Of a stretch of DNA of 64,000 bases, positions 55,388-64,000 are shown piece by piece (the stretch's first letter is position 1; the number at the start of each line of letters is the position of its first letter). The stretch lies in contig NW_026516255.1 of assembly GCF_025602895.1 (NCBI RefSeq), forward strand, positions 247,429-311,428, read 5' to 3'. The translations under genes and the position numbers were made by a program. Source of the stretch: Polychytrium aggregatum (Eukaryota > Chytridiomycota > Chytridiomycetes > Polychytriales). A model generated the notes under the pieces. It searched no databases. It was not told where the DNA came from and worked only from the letters and a program-made list of their open reading frames with translations.

Positions 55388-57818
55388 ATGCCTGTGATTT
55401 TAAAAGAGTTTGAGTGGACGCAAACATCAACACATATCTACATAGACGTTGAGGTCAAGGGTCTGGTCGCGAGCAAGACCGATGTATACTGTATGTAAAC
55501 TTGCAGAGTGGATTCGAGCGAGCGAGCAAACGTTGCGGTTATTGATGGTTTCCGCCTCTGGCTGGGTAATCTGATGAGAATATTGTTTTGACGCGTCGGG
55601 TCGCATACCATTCAGGCAATTCTCTTTATCTTCGAGTCAATTTCGCTCCATATTTTTTCGAAATCGATTTATTCGACAGGATCATCCATGATGCGTCCAC
55701 GGCGAGCCTGGGAAACGACTGTGTCAAACTGGTCCTCCAAAAGGTATCCCTTCACATTAATAAGTCCAAACGTCTCCTTGAGCGTTTCTGATGCCGAAAC
55801 TAAGTCTTTTGTTCTTGGCAAGGCTGAGGAAAAATTGTGGACAACGTGCGCTTTTGTGTGCAAGTCAAGGGATGAGCTTCGGCAGCGCCGCGAGCAAGGC
55901 GAGAGAGAGCTTCGTTTGCACGGCGAGCACGTAAGTGGATTGAATCATGGCAAGGATCAAGCCTGAGGAAACCTTGGGGGACGATGCTGATTCCGATCCT
56001 CTTAATCTCAAGCATCGTGCCGAGCGCGCTCGCCAACAGAAAGAACGAGACCATTTTCTGGTCAAGAAACAAATTGAAGCTGAAAGAGAGGGGAGGGAGC
56101 AAATCCAGCGTCTCAAGGCAGAGGAGCGCGCATTGGCCCTGGTACGGCGATGAGTTTCCAGGCTCAGTCTGTGGTGAACCATCGATTGAATGGGGCGTGA
56201 ATCCCACTGACACATCGTCGTTCCTGAATAATTGTCGTGCCGACTGCAAAGGCGTCTCTGTCAGATACTACCTTGCAGATCAAGCCGCAATTGCGAGCTG
56301 GAGATTACAGCGACGACGAAGAAGCTGGCGACTCTCTCGAGCCCGAACGAGATTCAAAAACTCTTCCTTCGGAAACATTACTTGATGAGGTTGATGAAAA
56401 AACGGATGGTGTAATCTTCAGAACACAGCGATATGACCCGTCAAATCCAGCAAACCCATGTAGCGGGGTTCAGCTCGGTGGCTATGCTGCTCCAGATACC
56501 ATTATCAAGAGTAAAGCCATATTCGATAGCCAGGAGGATGTGGTAGAAGCACCAGACGCCGATTCAGATTCCGACTCAAACCTGGTTGACATGGATGTGA
56601 TTCGGGCGCGTGTGCGACAGCAGCTTCGCAACCAGTATCCACAAGGTATGGTTATAGATTTGCGATTATTTTTGATTACTCCGCTTTAGAACTGGAGAAA
56701 TGATATCTGGGAGAGCCGTCCGACGCCGGGGTAGGAAGGGTCGGCAAGTGAGGAATGAATCCGTCACGTTTGCCACGCGTGCGAGGGCGAGGGGCGAAGG
56801 GCGAGAGGCGAGAGGCCAAGTCATTTACAGGATCCTTCGATGTTGCTCACGCTGCTACCATTGACACGATGCAGCACGATCAAGGCCACCCCCAAGAGGA
56901 GCCAATAGAGATATTGAGGTGGAATTCACGTCGAGAGGCTCCATCCCAACCAAAGTCGCGCGTGAAAGCGAGGACGGTGAGCTGCGGATGCGATACGCCT
57001 CGATAATCATGGATCTGTACACAATTCCAGGGCCCGAGCATTAGGCAGCACTATCGCTTGAGTAATCGGCTAATATCTTCATGATTCGGATGCCATAATG
57101 CCCAGCAAAATGGCTTGCTCGGATCAAAACATACCAGGAGCAGCTGAGAGTTGAATCTGGAGGAGCCGTCGCCACTGGAGCGATTGAAGACCAACGTATG
57201 TTTTGAGACTAGCAGCAGCAACAACTTGAGCAATGAAAGTTGCGCTTGATACGCTATGGGTCTAAATACGTGTTACATAATTATCAGCGAAATTCTTGAA
57301 AGAAAGAGCCGATACGTTCTTCCGGGCCCAAAACTTCGAGGCCGCCTTGAATGCATATACAAAGTCGATTGAGGCTCAGCCGAGAAATCCTGTGTAAGCC
57401 CAAAACCGAGCGGATTACACCCATCGATCAGATGGGAAGAGATGTCCAAGGGGTTGTTCCAGAAGGATTTACCAAATCAATTTACAGCTTATATTCAAGT
57501 AGGGCGGCATGCTATCTGAAGCTGGGCCGACCCCATGATGCCCTAGAAGATTCAACGAGAGGATTGAGAATATTGGATCAGCAAGGCCGTGATCTTATTA
57601 GCGAATTCGGAGAATGTGATGAAGACGAAACAGCCAGGAAAGCTCGAGCCAGACTGCACACGAGGAAAGCAGCGTCCTTGATCGAAATAGCAAAGGCAGG
57701 AAACATACAGATGATCAAAGATGCTCTGGTCGAGTGCGAGAAAGTCAGGCAAATCTATCCGAACGACCCTTCAATCGGAGAGGATATCAAAAAACTAAGT
57801 GATTTGATCTCCTCCTGA
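55388..57818 (+). CDS. DNAAF4: Axonemal dynein assembly factor DNAAF4 (DYX1C1-like), CS plus TPR
   Basis: DNAAF4 is an HSP90/HSP70 co-chaperone that preassembles outer and inner arm dyneins for motile cilia. The ATG at 55388 begins PVILKEFEWTQTSTHIYIDV, a p23-like CS domain. It continues over exons ending at 55490, 55743 and 55930 with NSLYLRVNFAPYFFEIDLFD, DASTASLGNDCVKLVLQK and AEEKLWTTCAFVCKSRDELR; this parallels human DYX1C1 strand by strand. A charged helical region follows (RAERARQQKERDHFLVKKQI), then an acidic stretch and a region with GVIFRTQRYDPSNPANPCSG. C-terminal TPRs are ADTFFRAQNFEAALNAYTKS, LYSSRAACYLKLGRPHDALE and a last helix pair ending with IGEDIKKLSDLISS and TGA at 57816-57818. 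Early exon junctions are exact; those between 56150 and 57300 are approximate. Its presence implies a flagellated life stage. A GAGGGCGAGGGGCGA-type G-rich tract lies in an intron near 56787. Confidence 0.88.
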
Positions 57819-59053
57819 GCTAATATTGATATTTACTTTTCTGAATCGACCCTTTCCTTCACGTTGTCGATCGTAAGCCCCTCTGTCGTGGCGAGGGCAT
57901 GGATGCTGAGAGACCACTAGCTTTGAGTGATGGGATACCAAAAAACAGCGAATATCGACAAAATTTCGGTATCATTGTACCATTCAGTGAATTATCGTGT
58001 GCTGACCGACCAGTATGACAACGAACTGATGGGACTGTCCCAAAGGCTATAGAGCCGCCCCCTCTGCCAATCTGAAGGTTCTCGGACCAAGGATTGTGAA
58101 TCGAGACAACTTCTTGCTCGGCCTCCGATGGCCTAATAAAACTTTGAGACGCTATTGAGCAAGGATGCTCTTGTCCATGGCCTCCATGTGACTGCCATTA
58201 GCCTTGGGCAACTGTGTGTTGCATGGAAGTACACGCTTGAGCGATATGGCGGCCATCTGATGCGGTCTGTGAATTTGCGCACGAGGCTGTGGGGAAACAT
58301 CTATGCGGGAAAGAAGCGACGATGGCTGGCTCTGCCCTTGAGCAAGAGTGCGAAAGTGGAGGGTGTGGCGAACAGTCGTCTTCAGTGGCATTGGCTTTAG
58401 GTGATGAATTATAGACCAGAGGTCAAAAATGGAGTGTCACATTTCCAATGAGATAAGCTGTAATGCTTGGAGAGCTTGCTGGATACAGGCTTGCCATTTT
58501 ATCATTCCTGCGGCGTCCACAGCACAGACGACCTAGCTTGTCAGGCGCAGGCGGACTTGGCTGCCACCAAAGCTCGAGCCTTAGGATCATAAACGCAGTT
58601 CCAGAATGCAACTCAGGTTCTCTTCCACTCTCGTCACGTCGTATGGCCGATGGGGTGGGCTGATTCATTTAGATATCCTCACCTATTGCTTTCTCGCCCC
58701 GAATCGGTCCAGTGAGATACCGAGCTTTCTTAAAGTGGGAATGTGTTGTAAGCAGCATGTGACTGTCGTCGTTGCCATTCTCGATGGCACTGGACCGTTT
58801 ACGAGTGCTTGCCCTGTCCAAATCCCTAGGAACGCACTGTTGGTCATATGGGTGATTGGAATCTCCAAGGGTGAGTGTGATTTGGTGCTGACTATGCCAA
58901 TTTGCTAAGTACAGTGTGCTGTATAGTTCTATCAATCCTCTCATCTTTGTTACAGCTATGATGCATGCGCAAATATAAGAGTGGAAGCTTCTCAATTGCA
59001 CAGGCATGCGATCATAATAGTACAAATCATGAGATACATAAGCAGCCATTATT
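57819..59053. other. Intergenic region without recognisable gene
   Basis: These 1.2 kb lie between DNAAF4 and the 3' end of the TIR-NB-ARC-TPR gene. Both strands have only short frames without motifs. The stretch 58420-59050 is more AT-rich than most of the window. I found no tRNA-like cloverleaf or tandem repeat by eye. Confidence 0.5.
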
Positions 59054-62000
59054 TTATCTGGCTACCGCGGTTTGCTCGCCTTGCTGCCTTTCGATGATAT
59101 GAATGTTGTTCATGATCATTTTGATATAGGGGTTCTCAGGGTCCTGGATGTTCTTGGTGCAAATCTCCAATGCGGCTTGGAAGGAGACAAGTGCTTCATC
59201 CAGACGTCCTAGTTTGGATGCCGTCGTACCCATATTGTTGAGGGTCTGGGCAACATCGGGATGATCGCGGGTGCCATAGACCTTGACTTTGATATCAAGA
59301 GATTCTTGGAAGAAAGCAAGTGCATCGTCCAGACGTTCTTGGTCACATGCCAAGAAAGCGATGTTGTAGAGGGTCTGGGCAACATCGGGATGCTCGCGGG
59401 TGCCATAGACTTTGATCATAATATCAAGAGATTCTTGGAAGAAGGCACGTGCTTCGTCTAGACGTCCTTGGGATTTTGCCGTCATACCCAAGTTTTTAAG
59501 GGTTCCAGCAACTTCGGGATGGTTGCGGGTGCCATAGACTTTGATCATAATATCAAGGGACTCTTGGAAGAAAGAAAATGCATCGTCGAGACGTCCTTGG
59601 TCATTTACCACCATTCCCATATTGTTCAGGGTCGTGGCAACCGAGGGATGCTCGCGGGTGCCATAGACCTTGACTTTGATATCAAGAGCTTCTTGGTAGA
59701 AAGCAAGTGCATCATCCAGGAGACCTTGGTTCCATGCCATATTGCCCATATTGTTCAGGGTCTGGGCAACATCGGGATGATCGCGGGTGCCATAGACCTT
59801 GACTTTGATATCAAGGGACTCTTGCAAGAAAGCGAGTGCATCGTCCAGACGTTCTTGGTCACATGCCAATAAACCCATGTTGTTGAGGGTCTGGGCAATA
59901 TCGGGATGATCGCGGGTGCCATAGACTTTGATCATAATATCGAGGGATTCTTGGCAGTAGGTGAGTGCTTCGTCCAGACGTCCTTGGGATTTTACCACTC
60001 CACCCATATTGTCAAGGGTCAAGGCAACATCGGGATGTTCGCGGGTGTCATAGGCCTTGACTTTGATATCAAGAGATTCTTGGTAGAAAGCAAGTGCATC
60101 GTCGAGACGTCCTTGGTCACTTGCCACCATACCCATATTGTTGAGGGTCGTGGCAACATCGGGATGTTCGCGGGTGCCATAGACCTTGACTTTGATATCA
60201 AGGGACTCTTGCAAGAAAGCGAGTGCATGGTCCAGGCGTCCTTGGGATCTTGCCAATAAACCCATGTTGTTGAGGGTCCCGGCAATATTAGAATGCTCGC
60301 GGGTGCCATGGACCTTGACATAGATATCGAGTGACTTTTGGAAGAAGGCGCGTGCATCGTCCAAGTGCCCTTGCGATCTTGCCACTTCACCCATATTATT
60401 GAGAATAATGGCAAAGAGAGGATGGTCGAGGGTGCCAAAAAGCACCGTAATTCGTTCCAAGAGCCTCTTGTATGTATCCATTGCTTTGTTGTAGAGTGGC
60501 TTATGAAAGTTCAATGTGGCAACCTGGAACTCGATCGAGGAATGCAGTTGCTTGGTGTAAACCTCTGGAACGGTCTTCTCGGCGTATTGTTCGAGGTGCT
60601 CCGCAAATGACTGTGCCTTAAGATCCATCGAGTTTGTCAACTTAATCAACACCTCGCCCGTTGCATCTTCGATTGCTTCGACATCCAGCTTCTCATGCGC
60701 TTGAACATACTCTCGAGCCACTTGCTGGGTGAGCGAGTGTGTCGAGTACTTTCCCTCGGTTCGACTTCGGAGGAGACCGCTCTGGACCATCATCTTGATC
60801 AGATCGGTCACTGTGGACAGATGAATGATCAGTTCCATACACTGACACCATTGATTGCACTTTGATCCACTCGCAACTCACCTTCGGTCTTGAGCTCCAA
60901 CACCTCAGCAATCTTCTTGATCAACTCGAACAGGATGTTGGTCGGCGCCACCAGACTGAGGGCCCCGAACAGCCTGGCTGCCTCGATGCCTTCATATCCT
61001 CGCTTCATCAGCGAGACCAGCGACAGATCCACAATCACCTTGAGCGACGATCGCGTGTCGTCATCGCCATCCTGCTCCTCGAGGACCTTGGAGAACAGCC
61101 GATCGACCTCGGACAGCGGCACCTCGTTGTTCTCGTAGAATGTCATGAACGTCTGGATGACGAGTGGATATCCACTGATCTTGGCCACGATGCTGTCGAG
61201 GGATTTCCTGGCCTCGTCCGACACAAGTCGCTGGACAATCATTGGCGACGACGACATGATGTAGTCGAGCGTGGTTTTGTCGTCCCAGTTGACGAGCCGG
61301 AGCAGATCGTGCTGAAAGCTCGGTGCCTTGGTCTCAAGAGCACTGGTTAATGCACCAGGAGGCAGCGAGGCCAGCCGGGTCGTCACCACCACATCGCCGC
61401 TGAACCCGACCGACTTGGAGTGCTCAAACACAGAGTCGACCACGCTGATGTCATCGACATTGTCGAGTACCAGGAGATAGCCGTGAGTGTTGGCGAGGAA
61501 CTTTGAGGCGTACTCCTTGATCTCCTCGGGTTCGATGCCAGGGAACATCTCGATGAGGCCATCGAGGGCAGTCGACTCGGTCGAGCAGTTGATCCAGAAT
61601 ACCTGGCGGTACTGCGGCTTGATGCCAATGGTCTCGGCTTTGATGGCGAGGAGGTCTTGCTTGTTGCTCGCATTCAGAATGCCCATCATGAAATGGAGGA
61701 TCTGGACAGCCAGGACGGACTTGCCCATGCCACCCATGCCGGAGATGACGGCGCGGCCAGTCAGGGTGAGTTGCTTGAGCAGAGTGTCGAGGCGAATGGG
61801 ATCGACTCGGAACTTGGAATCACAAAAGTATTTGTCATGAATGGCCGTAATGAGATCCATGTTGGGTGGGATGGGATGGACGAGGTTGAGGAGGCGGTAG
61901 GCTCGCTTGTGCATCTGGTCGGGGCGGAAGCCAAAGGACTGGATCTGGTTCACTCTGCCGAGGATCTGCTTGAGGGGGGCAAAGGCAGGGTCGTCGGGGA

Positions 62001-62454
62001 GGGACACCATATAGGGCAGGAAGGGAGTGAAGACATCGACGCCGTCTTTGGTCTCCTTGGTGGCGATTCCGAGGGGAAGGACAGGGAGGGAGCGATTGGC
62101 ATCCTTGAGGTCGAGGGCGGTCTTGATCTCAAGCAGAACGCTGTCCTCCTGGCCATTCTTGGCCTTGTTCTTCATCAAGTCCATTGAGGCCTTGCTAAGG
62201 AGCAGGATGATGACCTTGCTGGTGGGGAGGGCGCTGATAGGGCTGGCATGAGGGTCGCTGGGATTGTTGAGGCAGTCGACATCGTGGAAGACAGAAAGGG
62301 GTTTGCCATATCGACGGAGGGCGACCGAGGTGAGCACCTCCTTCAGAGCCTGGACAGTGTCGGCATCAGTCTGGGCACGGTAGGAGAGGAACAGATCGTG
62401 GTCGGTGCCGTGAGCAGGGCAGGAATAGAGCTGGTTGCTGGTGGGTGTCAACAT
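59054..62454 (-). CDS. TIR-NB-ARC-TPR protein (NOD-like / STAND receptor-like ATPase)
   Basis: Two exons (62454-60882 and 60810-59054) join in phase through a GTGAGT...CCACAG intron to give 1109 residues. Residues 19-165 form a TIR-like domain: HDLFLSYR opens it, VFHDVDCLNNPSDP occupies the BB-loop position, SKVIILLLSKASMDL follows, and Glu109 in DSVLLEIKTAL falls where TIR NADases have their catalytic glutamate. The NB-ARC ATPase has Walker A GMGGMGKS (residues 239-246), Walker B LLVLDNVDD (about 326-334) and the sensor-like VVVTTRLASL, then a winged-helix part (YSTHSLTQQVAREYV). The C-terminal half is ten 43-residue TPRs of kinesin-light-chain type (consensus HPDVAQTLNNMG...QGRLDDALAF, QESLDIKVKVYGTRE). 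This is the layout of fungal, plant and bacterial NOD-like proteins: a sensor array, an ATP-driven oligomerisation switch and an effector domain. A role in non-self or parasite recognition and TIR NAD+ cleavage is inference. A truncated retroelement lies 390 bases upstream. Confidence 0.85.
59140..60430 (-). repeat. Ten tandem 129-bp repeats encoding 43-residue TPR units
   Basis: Direct comparison shows a 129-base period; for example, the motif GCAACATCGGGATG recurs at 59250 and 59379. Units are highly similar at the DNA level, including third-codon positions. The first (HPLFAIILNNMGEVARSQ) and last units are the most diverged, as expected for arrays that expand and contract from the middle. 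Residue changes cluster around the QESLDI(K/M)(V/I)KVYGTRE segment and the A..Q position. Confidence 0.93.
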
Positions 62455-62840
62455 GGCTGGAAGGGGTTGGAGGATGGTGAGAGACAGAAACCGAGGCAGC
62501 CAAGGGATGGACAGAGCGAGCTGCCTCTGGGGTGACAGGGTGGCTCAGTCCTCCCAATATTGCCACATGAAACACTTTGTGGCAGTGGGGTGGCGCCGTT
62601 CGTCCATGTTCAAGATTGGGACAGTGTTTGTCAGGGACCGCCTTGGAAAGGGAGGCACTTCTTGGGTCGCAAGTGCCCAAAATCATCGCCATCCCTCTCA
62701 TCAACCCTCGCTTTCAACCATGCTCACGGGCCTCCACGGAACCCTCGCTCTCATTGTGCACTCGTTTCAACCGCAGTACACTATCCATCAGGACCCCGTG
62801 GTCCCCGGCATCTCGCTCTTCATGGAGTACATCGAGTGTT
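62455..62840. promoter_or_regulatory. 5' flank of the TIR-NB-ARC-TPR gene
   Basis: These 386 bases separate the receptor-like gene's start codon from the stop of the retroelement remnant. The element's 3' boundary is not visible as a poly(A)/poly(T) tail, so part of this interval could be element-derived UTR. Confidence 0.4.
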
Positions 62841-64000
62841 TTAAAAGTCCCACTCGGGAATGTCGCCGGGCCTGGCTTGCCATCCAGCGAGTCTCCACAT
62901 CAGGGTATGGAATATCTGTTCCAGATCAGTCCACAGACCGTTGAAGGCCTGTCCCACGATGGGTTCTTCGTTTTCCAGCTTGCCAACCTCTCCCAGCATA
63001 TCCAACAATTTATCAATAGGCCCGACACCTTCGGTCTCGGGCTCGGTCCATCCAGTGAAAATATCCTTATAGCCCTGTACCAGGGCGTCCAAGGTGTCTT
63101 CCTCATCCACACACGTCTGTGCGTGGGATCTGCTCAGCTCGATTCGGCCTTCGCCGTTGCATTTGCACTTTTTACAGAGGCGGTACTTGCCGTGTGGGTG
63201 CCAGGTGAATGCCCCCAGTCTCCACCACACCATTACTACGTGTAGTCTGCGTGGGATGCTTGGTCCAAGTTGGGTCCAGACTCCCGACATCTTCGTTCTT
63301 GGTGTGCACGCAGCCGTCAGCTGCTGTCCTCGCTTGAACGATGTGTGGGCATCGTGGGTCAGCATGAGTGTATTGACCGACAGAATCTGTGTGCGATCCG
63401 TGGTCGAGTCGTCGTCCTTGGCAAAGGCCATGGACATCGAGAACGTGGCGTTCTTCTCCTTGCGGGTGCAGGTCAGGTTCCATTGGATGCTTTCGTAAAA
63501 GGGCTTGCCAAAGTATGGCTGGTCCTTCATCGCCGTGGATCGGATAAAGCGGGTGATGAGGGCGATCATCTTGTCGTCGTGTGTGGCGACGTCTTCCCAT
63601 CGTGCTCGGCATTGGATGCCGAGGACCTTTGCTCTTGTCGCCATCGTGGGTAATCCGCAATTGAGGTGCAGTGCTCCGTGTGAAGTCGTGCGAGCTGTGC
63701 GGAACAGTAAGTTCAGGCAGAAGGTTTGTGTCCGGTGGAGCCGCTTCTGTTCGTTCATTGGGATGGCGTCGAGGGCGAGGCCGTATTCCATCATTGGCCG
63801 CAAGAACGTGCGGTATGCAATCGTTGAGGTCTTGGCCGTGAGGTTCCCGAGGGTCAGGCCCATCTTGGCCATGTTGGATGCTGCTTCTCTTGTTCTGGTC
63901 ACCATTCGGCCCTGGCAGATCGTCGATGAAGGCGCTGAACATGAGTGGGCTCAGCACCGATCCCTGGATCAGTCCTTTCTGGAGCCATTGTAACGGACGG
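62841..64000 (-). pseudogene. Non-LTR (LINE-type) retrotransposon remnant, 3' part, running off the window
   Basis: At the right edge the minus strand encodes a reverse-transcriptase block, GLIQGSVLSPLMFSAFIDDLP, typical of LINE RT motifs 4-5. Right after it the reading frame shifts (near 63905), and the next recognisable part is NLTAKTSTIAYRTFLRPMME with YGLAL, which normally lies well downstream of the catalytic (F/Y)ADD box. The ADD box and the intervening palm/thumb segment are therefore missing. The remaining 354-residue frame contains a cysteine/histidine cluster (CKKCKCNGEGRIELSRSHAQ, then TCV) like the terminal zinc knuckle of LINE ORF2 and ends at 62841. The element lies on the same strand as the adjacent TIR-NB-ARC gene and cannot be autonomous. 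Its 5' part lies outside the window. Confidence 0.8.

Noticed and set aside
59261-60610. Long plus-strand open frames with a repeated MxAGAIDLDFDIK-like pattern
   Set aside because: They are the antisense of the TPR array. Repetition of the 129-base unit keeps the complementary frame open too; the minus-strand frame has the real TPR consensus.
1-64000. tRNA, rRNA, CRISPR arrays, bacterial operons or Shine-Dalgarno sites
   Set aside because: I looked for B-box-like sequences and direct-repeat/spacer patterns and found none that fold or repeat properly. The intron-containing genes show this is eukaryotic nuclear DNA.

Overview
The window is a gene-dense, intron-rich stretch of a fungal nuclear genome. 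I infer a zoosporic (chytrid-like) fungus. Several proteins are typically fungal: an MNN1/GT71-type mannosyltransferase, an MPD1/P5-like disulfide isomerase, HIR1 and ARB1. The window also holds DNAAF4/DYX1C1, an assembly factor for motile-cilium dyneins, and a metazoan-style SH3-WW-PH-RhoGAP protein and CCDC186-like golgin. Flagellated early-diverging fungi keep such genes, whereas yeasts and mushrooms have mostly lost cilia. Most genes have several short introns (GT-AG, often with a CTAAC/CTGAC-like branch point) and are separated by 0.2-1.3 kb.

Layout, left to right. Cytoplasmic dynein intermediate chain (-, cut by the left edge at 1); CSTF2 (+); PDI-like (-); GT71 mannosyltransferase (-); SH3-WW-PH-RhoGAP (-); ZC3H3-like CCCH protein (-); RPB12 (+); CCDC186/golgin-like coiled coil (-); GON7-like small acidic protein (-) divergent from TMEM208/SND2 (+); class II DAHP synthase (-); ribosomal P0 (-); HIR1/HIRA (+); an unresolved stretch at 43764-45788; SSUH2-like (+); ARB1/ABCF2 (+); AAGAB/p34 (-); TLC-domain membrane protein (-); DNAAF4 (+); a 1.2 kb blank; a TIR-NB-ARC-TPR receptor-like protein (-); and the decayed 3' part of a non-LTR retrotransposon (-) at the right edge.

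Most of the window is conserved housekeeping: mRNA 3'-end formation and export (CSTF2, ZC3H3), transcription (RPB12), chromatin assembly (HIR1), translation (P0, ARB1), tRNA modification (GON7-like), the shikimate pathway (DAHPS) and the secretory system (PDI, GT71, TMEM208, CCDC186, AAGAB, TLC). There are no operons. Close divergent pairs (GON7/TMEM208, P0/HIR1, ZC3H3/RPB12, TLC/DNAAF4) probably share promoter regions.

The accessory end, 59054-64000, is the most unusual part. It carries a NOD-like (STAND) protein of about 1109 residues with an N-terminal TIR domain, a central NB-ARC ATPase and ten near-identical 43-residue TPR units, next to a broken retroelement. That combination is rare in fungi and is the best candidate here for a poorly described system. 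All gene models were spliced by eye. Coordinates give the span from start to stop codon, introns included. Internal splice sites of long genes are only partly resolved.
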